A stretch of DNA of 64,000 nt from Chamaelirium japonicum (Eukaryota; Streptophyta; Magnoliopsida; Liliales; Melanthiaceae), in contig OX393549.1 in the NCBI GenBank assembly GCA_947650365.1, forward strand, positions 89,541,156-89,605,155. Reading direction: 5' to 3'. Position 1 is the first letter of the stretch. Each line of letters starts with the position of its first letter. The notes beneath the pieces are model-generated. The model was not told the origin of the DNA. It made no database searches and saw nothing but the letters and a program-made list of their open reading frames with translations. Shown piece after piece: positions 47,216-59,149 of the stretch. Position numbers and translations under genes: made by a program.

Positions 47216-47785
47216 CCCCCCCCCCCCCCCCCCCTGGAAACTTCCGAGTTGGTCAGTGTATAGTCCCGGAGGGATTAGTCTTAGCCGGAAGTGGGTCCAT
47301 TGCCCGAAAGGTTTCAGGACGCCCGCCGATATAAAAAAAAACACATTTCTGATTAGATATTGACTCAGAATTAATATCCATTAATGGTTTCCCTATTAAG
47401 GAATGTAGATACATACTGTCATTACTTCCGGGTCGTACCCATTGGATACCCACCCTGATTGCTGTATCACACGCACTCTCATATGATCAGATGCCACGTC
47501 ATCCGTATCCATACAAAGGAAATGCTCATGTCCACCTAGATACTCATTCTCCCATCGGCAAGTTAAAATAAAATTGATTATACGGTGAGTGGTATGTGCA
47601 CATGCTGTGGGCATGAATCTGCCCACATGCCGTGGGACCCGTGCTTGGTGCATCGCACCTGATCAAAAGGCGCGTGTGGATGTGAAGGGGTACACCAAAA
47701 AATAATTTTGTTAATTAATCCTGTGATTTGATTTGCCACCTTTTTTCTTTCTTTTTTTTGGGTAATCCAAAGTCCCAAACTCAAT
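47216..47785. other. Unclassified intergenic DNA
   Basis: No supported gene or element. Short homopolymers only. Confidence 0.4.
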
Positions 47786-47789
47786 AAGA

Positions 47790-48070
47790 AAATTAAAGGA
47801 TTTTTTTGACTTACACCCCCAATTTTATGTTGCAATTTGAGTTACATCCTCATTTTCTAAAAGTTTGACTTTACCCCCAATCCGTTACTTGACGGTGAAG
47901 TGGGGGTGTAACTCAAATTTTGATATGAAACTGGGGGTGTAAGTATAAAAAAAAAGCCACTGTTAAAAGTCACTGGTCAAGTATCGGATTGGAGGGGGTA
48001 AAGTCAAATTTTTAGAAAAATGGGGTGTAACTTAAATTTGGCATAAAAGTGGGGGTGAAAGTAAACATCC
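47790..48070. mobile_element. Foldback MITE, TTACACCCCCA family
   Basis: Left arm CTTACACCCCCAATTTTATGTTGCAATTTGAGTTAC...AAAAGTTTGACTTTACCCCCAATCCG; right arm CGGATTGGAGGGGGTAAAGTCAAATTTTTAGAAAAATGGGG...AAAAGTGGGGGTG, about 100-bp arms. A second inner pair (GTGGGGGTGTAACTCAAATTTTGA) lies in the loop. A relative is truncated at 10548-10660. Confidence 0.75.
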
Positions 48071-48880
48071 CCCCCCCCCCCCCGCGTAAAATAAGAGAGG
48101 CTATTATTAGCCTAAGACCCCTCTAACAAACCCCACATTAGGATAAACCCAGTGATATTTTTTATTTGAGCTCTAGCTCTTCTAATCAATCCTATATTAA
48201 GATAAACACTTCCCTTTTTTTTATTTCTAAGACCACCCTCACCCCCTCTCCTCTCTCGATCGGCCTTGGCAGTTGAGTCGCCTAGTCCGGCAGAGGCAAA
48301 GGCGATTGCGAGCGGCGAGGGCGGAGGCCGCACGCGAGTAGTGGTGAAAGAGGTGGCGGCGACGACTGGAGTTGGTTTAGGTTGGGATTTCTAAGTTTAG
48401 GGTTCATCCATGGTTTGTAGATATCACATTAGGGTTTTTTTTTTTTTTGGGGGGGGGGGGGGTCAGGTAGGTCCGGTGGGGGAGGGGTGGGCTTTGGTTA
48501 GGTCCGACAACGGAGGCAACGATGGTGGATGAGTGGCAATAGAACTAAATTCGAAGGAAGATGAGAGGTATTTTTGTCTAGAGTGGTTTGAGCTCAAATG
48601 AAAAGATTATCGGGACTGCTGTTGAAAGTGATCTTCTAAAAAGTATTTCTTGCTAATCCCCCCCCCCCAAAAAAAAACCCGCATACACGCATGGGCGTGT
48701 GGATCATCAGCGGGTGGAACCCGGCGCGGGTTAGGCGACAAAAAGAAAAGGAAGGGAAACTCTGGGAATCGTTAAAAGTTCGTGGTTAATTCGAGAAATT
48801 CGTTGTCCATGGAATATCTCGTGATATTCTCAATTTATCGCGTAGAAAATCGCGAACCATTTTTCGAGATTTTGGGATTT
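48071..48880. other. Intergenic DNA upstream of the helicase gene
   Basis: Homopolymers (C run about 48069-48083; T then G run about 48432-48461; C then A run about 48659-48677). No gene recognised. Confidence 0.4.
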
Positions 48881-48882
48881 TT

Positions 48883-49075
48883 TGCCTATAAATATCAAGC
48901 CCATGCCCCTCCCCTCCCTCACCTTCAACCAACCTGAAGAGCACTGGAGCCGCAGGGGTAGCCGTTGGAAGGGTCTCCGTGAGATCCCCCCCCCTCTCTT
49001 CCATTCAGGTCCAAGTCCTCATCTCCTCTCTTCGGGTCTCGCTCGTTTCTGCTCTCAGTGAAGGATCTCCTCTCC
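48883..49075 (+). promoter_or_regulatory. Possible promoter and 5' UTR exon of the helicase gene
   Basis: CTATAAATATCAA (about 48887-48899) is a good TATA-like box, followed by C/T-rich text typical of plant leader exons (CTTCAACC, CTCATCTCCTCTCTTCGGG). Together with an intron-like AG at TTATCTGCAG (about 54597-54606), it would give a leader exon and a ~5.5-kb leader intron before the ATG at 54700. Inference only. Confidence 0.35.
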
Positions 49076-50385
49076 TCCCCTTCAGGTCTCGCCCATTTCC
49101 ACCTCGGTCAAATCTCATCTTTATTATAACTTGAAACCCTAGAATAGCACTTCAATCATGCACATGGAACCCTAGATTTCACAAAGATCCTGCTTTGAAT
49201 CTGGTGGATGATGGATCCTACCTTGCTGGTACCTCCGGTGGACCTTAGGAATCCTCATGGAATCGTTAGGTTTTGGATCCTTTTTCTGTTGATTATCTGA
49301 TAAATATATGGTGTGGAATCCTGGTGCCCTCAATCTTTTCTCTGCAACAAACATGGGAACCCATGATCTTGTGATATAATGATTGAAGTAGAATCGGATA
49401 CGATGAATTCGTGACCTTGTTCAATGTTTTTATAATTTGTGAAAGTAATAAATTAGAGAAAACAGCAAAAGGATTGGATCTGGTAGCTGGCTCTGTTTTC
49501 CCCCTTGTCTATTGATAGAAAAAGGCACTTCTGTGTTTGACCACTATCGCAAATTTGATTTTTGATTTAAATTTATGGAGGAGCAATGCAAATTAACTGA
49601 TGTTTTGATTCTATCAGTAGTGATTTGCCCTTCAGCTGGACCCATCAGGTGTATGCATTTAGCTACTGCCCACTGAAACTGTAGGATGTACAGTTAGCCT
49701 CTTCTATTCCTTACCTCTATGTACTGTCAGAATGCATTTTTTATTTTTCCCTAAATTTTTTGAATAACATTCTAAACTCTTCATATTAACATATATGATG
49801 CATCTAGTATAGATTGTCTTAGAACTTTCTATGGTGGTTGCCTATCTCGTAAGAATGGATTTTCTATTATTCGCATGGTTCAATGACTGTTAACCTGATT
49901 TCATGTGGTTGTTCTGAGGGAGTTGTCTTGGTTTAGTCCTGATTTCATGTGATTGTTCTGAGTGAGTTGTCTTGGTTTAGTCCTGATTGAATTCATATGC
50001 AACAATGGAGTGATGTCATCATTTAAGCTTCTTATTTGTTATCTTTTAATAGGATCATTTTACAACCAATGTCGAACAAATAAGACTAGACCGTGACAAC
50101 TCTATCATAATAAAAAGTATGAAGTAACATTTGTCAGGTGTTGAGCCTAGTGAATACTGTCAAGTCCATTGTTACATGATGAATGACCTCCATAGAAAGT
50201 GTAAGATATCTATACTAGCTATCTGTTAATATGAGGAGTTTAGCATGTTATAAATAATTTCTTGCATTGGGCACGATCTCGATATATACCACAAAATAAA
50301 AAACGTATTTAACTAATGTTAACCAACATAAAGATGCTAATTATAGAACACCAAAGCGTCAAAGTTCAATTGGCACTAATACTAG
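49076..50385. other. Probable leader-intron DNA, nothing recognised
   Basis: Ordinary A/T-rich sequence; one short direct repeat (CTGATTTCATGTG.TTGTTCTGAG at about 49896 and 49939). No gene. Confidence 0.4.
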
Positions 50386-50386
50386 G

Positions 50387-50640
50387 TTGCATCAGGGTAT
50401 CCCTCGACGTGGACCCGAACTGATACAGATAGTGTTATCAAACACTTTACTTTTTCAAAATTTATCGTGTCTTCGCCCGGACGCACTCGGACACTTGACA
50501 CCCATGTCAACATATTCTTATGTGGACATTTTGGAGGTTTGCCGTGATGGATTCTTCGTGAAGAATCGGGACACTCGGACTTGACACCTGTGTCCTGTGT
50601 CCAAATAACATTGGATACATGCTTTCAAACTAAAATTCAA
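50387..50640. repeat. GGACACTCGGAC-type repeat, probable hAT fragment
   Basis: Repeated CGGACACTTGACACC / CGGACTTGACACCTGTGTCC motifs (50485-50612). Similar text with CACGGGTACGTCGACACG occurs at 58814-58880. Borders not resolved. Confidence 0.35.
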
Positions 50641-50779
50641 CATGGATCCTATCCGTTTGTTATGCGGGGGGGAAAGGTCCAGATCTAGGTTGTTGGGTCC
50701 ACTGGCCTGATCTCCTACATTAAGACATGGGCCCTACATGTAATTCACTATTTCCCTTAGTCGGAACATTCATCCCATG

Positions 50780-51290
50780 TTGCTTATCATAGGTCTGGGG
50801 ATTCGAGAGACTGAAACTTTAAACACCACCCTCATTGCAAAACTAGGTTAGAGAATAATCATGAAACCTGAATCTCTATGGGTCAAAGTGCTCAAATCCA
50901 AATACCTTTGGGGCAGGGTTTTAAATATCGGCCGATACCGGTACGTACTGGCCGGTACGTACCGGTTTTGGCCGGTTCGAGACCGGTACTGCAACCGATC
51001 CCGATACCTGGCCCGTACCGGTACGTACCGGTCCGTATCGGCCGGTTCAGGCCGATACCGACAGGTTAATTTTTTTTTTTTTTTTTGGATTTTTGGTTTT
51101 TTTCGGGGTTTTTTTTCTCAACTGGTATCGGTCCGTATCGGCCGATACCGGCACGTACCGGCCGGTACATACCGGTTCGGGGCCGACCGATACCGCGACC
51201 GATACCGTGATTTTAAACCTTGCTTTGGGGTAAAGAATTTTGGACAGCTGAAACCAAATCCTTTCAGCTGACTTGCACAGGAAAACCCCC
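50780..51290 (+). pseudogene. LINE fragment interrupted by an hAT element
   Basis: A short frame with ESLWVKVLKSKYLWG (about 50870-50915) matches the segment between RT and zinc-binding region of plant LINEs. The coding text resumes at 51223 after the inserted element, in the same frame once one copy of the 8-bp duplication is removed. Confidence 0.6.
50914..51222. mobile_element. hAT-type miniature element rich in CCGGTACGTACCGG
   Basis: A 309-bp element with ends CAGGGTTTTAAA and TTTAAACCTTG, flanked by a perfect 8-bp duplication CTTTGGGG (50906-50913 and 51223-51230). Subterminal regions are packed with overlapping palindromes (GGCCGATACCGG, CCGGTACGTACCGG); the middle is T-rich. Confidence 0.92.
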
Positions 51291-51430
51291 ATTGTATAGT
51301 AATTAGGTGCCCTATCTTTTGACCGTTGTCAACTAATCTTTTGTTCGATTCTACGCTAGGTTAGAACATTTTTATGAATACTATTCCGATTTAAGTGGTC
51401 CTATTCCGTGTCCAAAATTCTATACAATGA

Positions 51431-51568
51431 GGCGTAAGCCTAGAATGCCTTTTTAAGCACTGTTGGAGGGTTTTATTAACAACGTCGTAACTCTACCATT
51501 GCACATGGATAAGACGTTGTTAATAAAACCCTCCAACAGTGCTTAAAAAGGCATTCTAGGCTTACGCC
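51431..51568. repeat. Perfect 56-bp inverted repeat (hairpin) at an hAT end
   Basis: Arms 51431-51486 and 51513-51568 are exact reverse complements; the loop is 26 nt (51487-51512). The right arm consists of 24 bp of flanking DNA plus the first 32 bp of the hAT element at 51537, so the left arm is an inverted copy of that junction. Confidence 0.95.
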
Positions 51569-52484
51569 TCGAGGCTCGCCTCGAAGCGAAGCGGTCTTGT
51601 GTTGCCTCGAGGCGCATGCCTCAGCAGCCACGTATAAAAAACATACACCTCTGCATCAAGAGGTGTATGCCTTTGTCTGAGGCGCGCCTCAAGGCGTTCG
51701 AGACGTAAGCCTCTTGCTCTAAACATGAAATATAGGGCGGGGAGGCGTTAAAACCAATGTTTGGTGTGGGAGGGGCACTAAGGGTTTGATATTTAAATAG
51801 CCCCCATGGGTCCTTTTTCACCTATTGAAACCTCCTAAACCCTTTTAGATCTCTTTATGTTTTGAAACCCCTTTGTTTCTAAAAACCCAAAATCAAGATC
51901 TAGTGCTTATTTCTTTTCCGATTTTGATTCCGAAGTTGTATTCTTCTTCTTTGTGGATTGTCTACCAACTACAAGTGAGAGATTAAGATTTGTTTCAAGT
52001 TTAAAGGTATGGATCTTGATCTTGGTTCATCTAGTTTTTTCTATGATTTTTTTTTTGTATTTTTACCATTCTTATGTATTTTTATCATTGTTTTTTTTTT
52101 GAATCTTGACAATGCTAATCCTTTATTCGTATTTAGTTGTTTGTTATTAATTGTTAGTTGCTACTTTAATTGTTATCTTGAATGTTAAAGAATTAAGCGT
52201 GTTTGAGCAATTTGACTTTCTATTTTGTTAGATTGCTCGAGGAGTGCTCAATCGTTTCATATAAGACATTTTTTTATACATTGTGATTTATTATGCATAT
52301 CTAGTTCAATTATTATTACACATTCAATAATAGTATTTATTATGAATTTTTTTATTTTTAAAACTTTTTTCACCAAAACGCCTAGAAAAAATTCGAGGCT
52401 TATAACTCGGTGCACCTTGAGGCTTACTCCTTGCCTCTCTAGAGAAAAAACGCCTCGATACACCTTTCGCCTTTTTAAATATTG
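51537..52484. mobile_element. hAT-type element with CGCCTCGAGGC subterminal motifs
   Basis: Ends CAGTGCTTAAAAAGGC and GCCTTTTTAAATATTG (12 of 16 matching); flanks CCCTCCAA and CCCTCTAA differ at one of eight positions. Subterminal repeats of GCCTCGAGGC/GAGGC. About 948 bp, no transposase frame. A diverged end of this family is near 62590-62690. Confidence 0.8.
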
Positions 52485-54600
52485 CCCTCTAATTTAAAGA
52501 GTAAATTCATCAAGGACTCTCACGAGCTACTGTAGTCTCGTCGTCACCATTCAACCATCACCCGTCATCTACTTGAAGTTGTGTTATGTATATGTATTGT
52601 ACCTATATGTAAAAGATAAACTCTTCATACTATGTATATGTTGTCTTACTTTGTATTAACGATCATTTTTCGTGAAAATGTGGATTTGATAGAATTCACT
52701 TAAGTCAATCATTGACAAACTTGACCTTATGTTCTTTTTATGATTGAGTTGTCTTGTGTGATGCCATTTTCTTTATGGTTGGTTTCCATACAAGAGTGAT
52801 TATGTCGTAATACCACTTCTTCTTGGCAATTCTATCGTGTTATCATGAGTAGCAATTATATGCAATCTTCAAGTTTTTAATGAACAACTTGGAAAGCGAA
52901 TTTCTCATTTACAGTTGGAGTTTTCATAAACTAGTTGTGCTGTAAAGTTGTTAGTGAACCTCCCCACATACATTGCACAATACTTTGAGCATCTGTTGAT
53001 GCATGTGAAACTCAGGACTGCTTGCAACAATTATCATTGGTCTTCAAGGCAATGCAATACCAAGGTTCAAAAAATTGAAATTGACCAATAAATCAACACT
53101 ATTGAATGTGGCAATATTTTGAGAATGTGGAAATACTACAGTTTTATAGAAATGATGAAAATATTGATATTTTCATGGATTATTTTAATAAAACTATGGA
53201 TAGTATCAAGCATAGATACACACTGTGGAAAACTTAAATCACATTTTTACACTATCTAGGGGTTTAGAAATCCACTCGGCATGTATTTCTATGTAATCGT
53301 GCCAATGCATAACATTCTAAACAGAGAAATTATGGGATTTTGACTAAATGATGGAATTTTAGAAAGAAACTCTGAATAATCATAATTCAAACTAGGATAC
53401 TATCTTTGGAATACTTAAATAACATTTCTATTCTATCCATCCAAGTGACCCAATTAAAACATTTGAAAAAACACTATGGTGGTGTGGCTAGGTAGAAAAT
53501 GTTATTTTCTTCTCCCAGGCATCCTATTACTGCCCTATGCAATTTCTTTTTGATGCAAGATAAAATAGGGGTCTCGCAAAATTGAGTTCTCATCCTTGCA
53601 ATGGATGATAAGCTAGGAGAGTAATATGTTTTCGAGGCAATAGGGAAAATCAAGAAAATCTAGAAATTTGGGCTCTATGGATGGAGAGTAAGGAAGATCT
53701 AGCATCAATGTTTTAAAAACCGGATCAGAAGGCGAATAAAAAATGCCTCTGGTCTGGTCCAAACTGATTCATACCGCTGGTTCAATCGTTTGAACCGCAT
53801 GACAAATGCATTTTTTTAAATTAATTAATACTAATGGATCAATGAAAAGTGTGATTTCTTGGTTAAGGTCTTGTACAAAGGTTACTTAACCATAGATCAT
53901 ATGTTTTTTTTACGAGCTTTAATAAGAACTACAAATGAATTTTTTTTTCTTCTAGTGTGTGTTCTTTTTGGCAGAAATGACAGTGAAAATGAATCCACCT
54001 ACTGAAACGGGTTCATTTCCACTTTTCTATAACCCCTTAAGTGAGTGGAAACGAATCTGCCTTCAGAAATCAAATCCTTTCCAAGGGTGGATTTGATGTC
54101 CTTCCAAAATGGAAAGGAAATCAATTTCCACTCCGCCAAAGGAAACAAATCTGGTGATCCAAGACTAAGAGAACTTATAAGATATAATTAATAAGGAATT
54201 TATATGGTCACTCCTTTTTCAATGTTTCGCTCCATCGTGCTGTATTCTCTGTAGAGATTGTTTAGAGAGAGGGAGACAAAGGAAGGCCTCAATCACCTAT
54301 CTAGAAAATTAATATCCAATATAGCGTGATGATAGTAATTGATCGAGATGCTGGCTTAAATAAGAGTCCTCTGTGCCTTTTCATAGCTTATGAAAACCGA
54401 AGACCCATGTGAATGCTAACTTGCACCCATCCACCTCATCCACCCCAGTGTGTGCATTCACTGTTTGCTTTATCTATTAATTTCCTCTTTTTGTCATGTA
54501 TTATTGTATAGTTTTCTGTCTTTTCTCACATCTACTAGTTGGTTATTCTAAATTTGACTTGCAGAAATCCCAATTAATATTTCATTTCATCGACATTTAT
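52485..54600. other. Probable leader-intron DNA with a small hAT-like fragment
   Basis: Mostly unremarkable A/T-rich sequence. At 53709-53810, CAATGTTTTAAAAACCGG with GGTTCAATCGTTTGAACCG resembles a hAT terminus, but no partner end was found. Confidence 0.35.
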
Positions 54601-54613
54601 CTGCAGTGTTGTC

Positions 54614-54663
54614 ATGATCTATACTCTATGATGGAAAATCATGAAGAATGCTGCATATTCTGA
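54614..54663 (+). promoter_or_regulatory. Upstream AUGs/uORFs before the helicase start
   Basis: ATG at 54614 opens a 5-codon frame ending TGA at 54631; ATG at 54628 opens an 11-codon frame ending TGA at 54663. If transcription covers this leader, scanning ribosomes meet these before 54700. Inference. Confidence 0.4.
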
Positions 54664-54699
54664 GACAAATTTTCCTAGTTGTATGCATCTACACATGAA

Positions 54700-57600
54700 A
54701 TGGGCTGTCGTGGAAAGGCTTTATTTGACCTTAATGAACCCCCTGCTGAAGAGGAGGTTGAGAACAATAAAGTCCTCTGTTTCCAGCCCCAGAAGTCTGT
54801 TCCTACTTCAAATCCTCACACCTTAAACTTGCTTCCACCATCAGAAGGGTATCAAAGGATTCAAAATAACCATGCTTTCACACATGCATCCTCTTGTTCA
54901 GGCTTCCAACCCTTTGTTAGGTTCAAAGACTTGCAGAGCTTAAAGGAATGTTCCAAACAAAGTGCAGATGATTTGATTTCCCATCGAGCCTCGACATCTG
55001 CAATGACATGTAATAATGATGAAAATAATGTACCGTCAGTGCCATCAGGCAGTCAGGATGCTCACAATGTTGAAAGAGAAGAAGGTGAATGGTCTGATAA
55101 GGAAGGGGATGCTGATGCATCTGGAAGCAATGCTTGCAATAAGCATATAGAGGCTAGTGCTGAACTTGCAGAGATGCAAGGGGAATCTAAAGAAAATGGA
55201 CCTGGTTGTGTTGGGGCTGCTGAGATTAGTGATTCTAATCTTCGTGGGAATGTCGACAATGAAGTTGGGGTTACCTCTCAAGAAGTTAAAAATCATGCTC
55301 CATTGGAACATGAAAGCAGCAGATATTCAGAATGTAGTTCTAAAGGAGATGTACCTGCAGAAGGTGTGGAAGAACCTTTGCCAAATGCTAAGCCTAAAGA
55401 AACCAAAGGAATGGAAGCCAGCCATGCCTCGAGGCTTGCAAGTAATCCTGGTAAGAGGCCTAAGCTTGATGAGCACAAAGTGGCGATGTTAGGGAAAAAA
55501 CGATCCAGGCAGACTGTTTTTATTAATGTGGAAGATGCGAAGCAAGCAGGTCCTATAAAAACTTCAACACCAAGGAGACAGACTTCTTTTCCGTCGCCTA
55601 TTGTTACCCGTATTGTTAAAGATACATCACATGCTAATCCAGCCCTGGGTGAGCGGTCCCTGGAAAGGCAAAGCGACGTGAATATTGAAGGAAGTACTCC
55701 CGTCGAGGTGGACGACCGAAAGGCTGAATCAAATGGTGATATTAACACAGGAATCCTTGTTCGCCACAAGAAGATGAACAACGAGTTCCCTTCGGATGTG
55801 TATCCACCACCGTTTCCAAGGCAGAGTTCATGGAAGCAGGCAGACTCTAGGCAGGTTAAGAATCCACCAGTTTCATCTCGGAAATCAACAACAATAAGCT
55901 ATAATCTTGAAGATGCAAAATTAGGAAATAAAAAACATATTTCCGCTAAGAAGCAAAGTTCAAACAACCTACAATACCAAGATACATCAGTGGAGCGGCT
56001 TTTAAGGGAGGTGACAAATGAGAAGTTTTGGCATCATCCAGGTTTGACACAATGACTTGGACATTTTCACTAATTGTGAGTTGTGTCATTTTTCTTCTTT
56101 TTAATTTAGCTTCTAACATCCAATTTTTTATTATTAGATAAGTCCAAATCTCGTCTTTACACCTTTTGGTCATGTGAAAAAGGTGCCATTGTGATACTGG
56201 AATAAAAAGTTAACTGATTAGAGTTTGAGGGTCTTATAAAAGTTTGAATTGTTGTTATCCTTTTCTATAAAGGTGTAGGTGAACAAGACTTGTTTGTCGA
56301 CAGGCACCTTGTATAAGAAGGGCTGGTCGTAAATTGTGTCTTTTATCTTCTTGGTGATGAGCACCTTTCATCAAATTTAGCTAGCACTTCTCACACTAAA
56401 TCCCTCCCTAATTGTGAGCAGTGAAGCACTTTGTCGTCTATCTTTAGACAACTCTAAGATAGATGACAGAAATTGGTTTAAGTAGAAAATATTATGGTTT
56501 GAGGTCATCAGTCTGTATGAAATAATATCTTTGAGCAGTCTACGGGTGTACCTTATTTGAAGCCGGTTTAACAGAAGGCTCCTTATCAGTAGACTAGGGA
56601 GAACCAGGGTAGGTTTCTTTATGGGAAGTGCTTTATCTCTGCTTGACGTTGGTTTAGAGTTTGTAGGGCATTGTCTTACTTAAGTTTCAACACTATTAAT
56701 TTTTTGAAACACTTCTGGATAATGTATCAATTTTATTTTTCATATTTTTCTGATTTTTTCATACTTGACAAATTCATAATAGCTTAGTAATGCAAGTAAG
56801 TAATAATGATTTGGAGTTTTGGCCAAAACCGATCTGTTTTGGCCGTTTCGGTTCCGAAACCCTCAAGTTTTGGGTTTCGGAACTCAGCACTCAGTAAAAG
56901 CAGAACCGGGTTCAGGATAAGGTGTATTTTAGCATGATAGCTTGACAGTCATATTTACATAAAAAAATGTAAGTAAATGATCTTTATGTTCTTCATGTAC
57001 TTTAAGTTATTTTAGGTAAATAAGCAAGTACCCTCCATTTGGATTTAATAAAAATATCATAAAAATCAAAATCCAAATCCAAAGAAATCAAAATGGATTT
57101 AATAAAATTATCATAAAAATTAAAATCCAAAGGAATCAAAATGTAATTTTACAGTTCCTATACAAAATTAGACTTTACAACACTTGGCTAAAAAAGAAAA
57201 TTCGGTGAAAAAAAAAACCTCAGTATTTTGGATCGGAAAAAATCTCAGAAATCTAGAAGTATAAGATCAACTTAAAAACCCAAAGTCCGGTAAAATATTT
57301 TGAATCTATAAAAAATTTCTTTCAAATAACTCTTTTTTACTCCAGGTTTAGCCAAAATTTAAAATCACGATTTTTCAACTTTTTGATAAAAAGTTGGGGT
57401 AAAGTAAAAGCCATACTCTTTTGAAAACAAGACCACTATAAACTGGGTACCGATGTAATTATTTGATATTATTTTTGTATTTTGTAATTATTTTAAATTA
57501 AAAAACCAAAACCAAAACCAAAACCACCAAAACTTTTAACCGATCCTTGGTGGGCGGACCGAAACCGAAACTACAAACCTTGAGTAATATATCCTTCTTT

Positions 57601-58018
57601 AGGACATCTAAGGATTTTAGATGTGTATAGTTTAATTGGCTGACTTTTAGAAGCCCTTATCTGAGCTTTGATTTGCAAGTTTTATTAGTAGTAGCATATG
57701 ACTGTAGCCTTCTTTGTTACTATACAATCTCTTTCTTTGCCCGAGGAGCTTCTGTGCATTTTCTGATTTATTAAGATGGTGCTACATTTTAATGGTTGCA
57801 AATTTAACAAAAGCATCTTAAATTTTCAGAGGAGACAGAACTTCAATGTGTGCCTGGATGTTTTGAATCTGTTGAAGAGTATGTGAGAGTGTTTGAGCCT
57901 TTGCTATTTGAAGAATGTCGGGCACAATTGTATAGCACATGGGAGGAGTCCACAGAGATAGGATCAAGGGATGCACATACAATGGTTCGTGTTAAAACTG
58001 TAGAACGACGAGAAAGAG
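54700..58018 (+). CDS. SEN1-like superfamily 1 helicase, N-terminal part (runs off window)
   Basis: Two coding exons are visible: 54700-56041 and 57830-58018, joined in phase (G|AG). The start is ATG 54700, giving MGCRGKALFDLNEPPAEEE, the N-terminus typical of this plant family; an in-frame ATG at 54679 is a less likely start. The first 447 residues are a low-complexity acidic/serine-rich region with EREEGEWSDKEGD, KRPKLDEHKVAMLGKKRSRQ and QAGPIKTSTPRRQTSFPSP, which I recognise from plant proteins annotated as SEN1/tRNA-splicing-endonuclease positive effector-like helicases (related to MAA3). The second exon (ELQCVPGCFESVEEYVRVFEPLLFEECRAQL) begins the conserved region before the ATPase domain. 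Walker A/B motifs are not in the window; they should lie beyond 64000. Expected role: nuclear RNA/RNA-DNA helicase in transcription termination or RNA processing, by homology only. Confidence 0.88.
56805..57582. mobile_element. hAT-like element in the helicase intron
   Basis: Left TTTGGAGTTTTGGCCAAAACC and GTTTCGGTTCCGAAACC; right CCGAAACCGAAACTACAAACC-TTG, an imperfect inverted pair. Candidate duplication AGTAAT(A) on both sides is imprecise. A ~54-bp tandem duplication (GGATTTAATAAAA.TATCATAAAAAT) lies at about 57040-57145. It occupies much of the 1,788-bp intron 56042-57829. Confidence 0.5.
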
Positions 58019-58780
58019 GTATGTGCTTTGCTTTTACTTCTGTATTTATATATCTTTCTTATAACAAGTAAAAGGAAATTATATATCTCATTATCTTTTA
58101 AATACTGTGATGAACAAATGAACTATTGAAGGCAATAAAGAATGCATTCAGATTTTTATTTATCAGGTTTTTTTTTCTGGGGATATTCTACATATTAAAT
58201 AAAAATCTGAGTTGGCACAAATCCATGGTTAGAATAAAAAACAATTGATACCATCTCCATAAGTATCTGCATTGTTGTTACTGACTTAAAAGTTAAAATG
58301 ATGCTGGGTTTTCCTTGCTATGATTTTGACTTGTCTATGGCTCTGCATCAGGCACCAACACATACTATTCAATTTCTTGTACTGCATTCTTTTGAGTTTT
58401 GATAATGTTGTGTATATTTATATGGTATTCATGCTATCCATGACAAAAAGAAACCTTGCAATTCCCCCCCTATTGCCGTAAGGCAGCCAATACAGCTGAA
58501 GGCGGTCATCCGAGTGCCAACGGGCACGTGCATTTACTATAATATTACAAGTTAACTCAAACTGAAATCAATCCACATCTTCGTCATCCCCAGAAGAAAA
58601 ACATCTTCGATCTCTCCTCTCTCTGTAGGCTTATCTGTCTTTTCATCCTCAGAGACATTCTCATAAAGCCGTGACTGTCGATGTCTCATTGTGATATGAC
58701 ATTATTCTTCATTAACTCCACTGGCTTGCTCTTTATCATTTTGAGCAAGCTCATCGATATCTAGAGAGAGTCAGACTATT
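58019..58780 (+). other. Start of a >5.9-kb helicase intron
   Basis: GTATGTGC at 58019 is a good donor. I could not find the next expected exon before 64000. Confidence 0.6.
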
Positions 58781-59149
58781 CAACTAAGAAGCACTGATGC
58801 AGGTACATGCACACGGGTAGAACACAACACGGGTACGTCGACACGATAAATCCTAAAAAAAAGAGGACACGGGTACGGCAGAGCCGCAGCAAAATAAATT
58901 AATAAAATTTTTAATATTTTATGTGCATTTATAATTCATATATATTTCAATAACAAAAAAAAACCTGTAGAAAACAACTAAAATGAAAATTTATGCATAC
59001 TCCAATCAACAAGATCCTCAATACGCATAAGTAAAGAAAGAATTTAGTTATTAGACAACCATAAGTTCCATATTTCCATAATTCAACAACAAAAAACATC
59101 CAAAAGGACCAAAAAAACAAAAGAAACACATGATAATCACTTAAGATAA

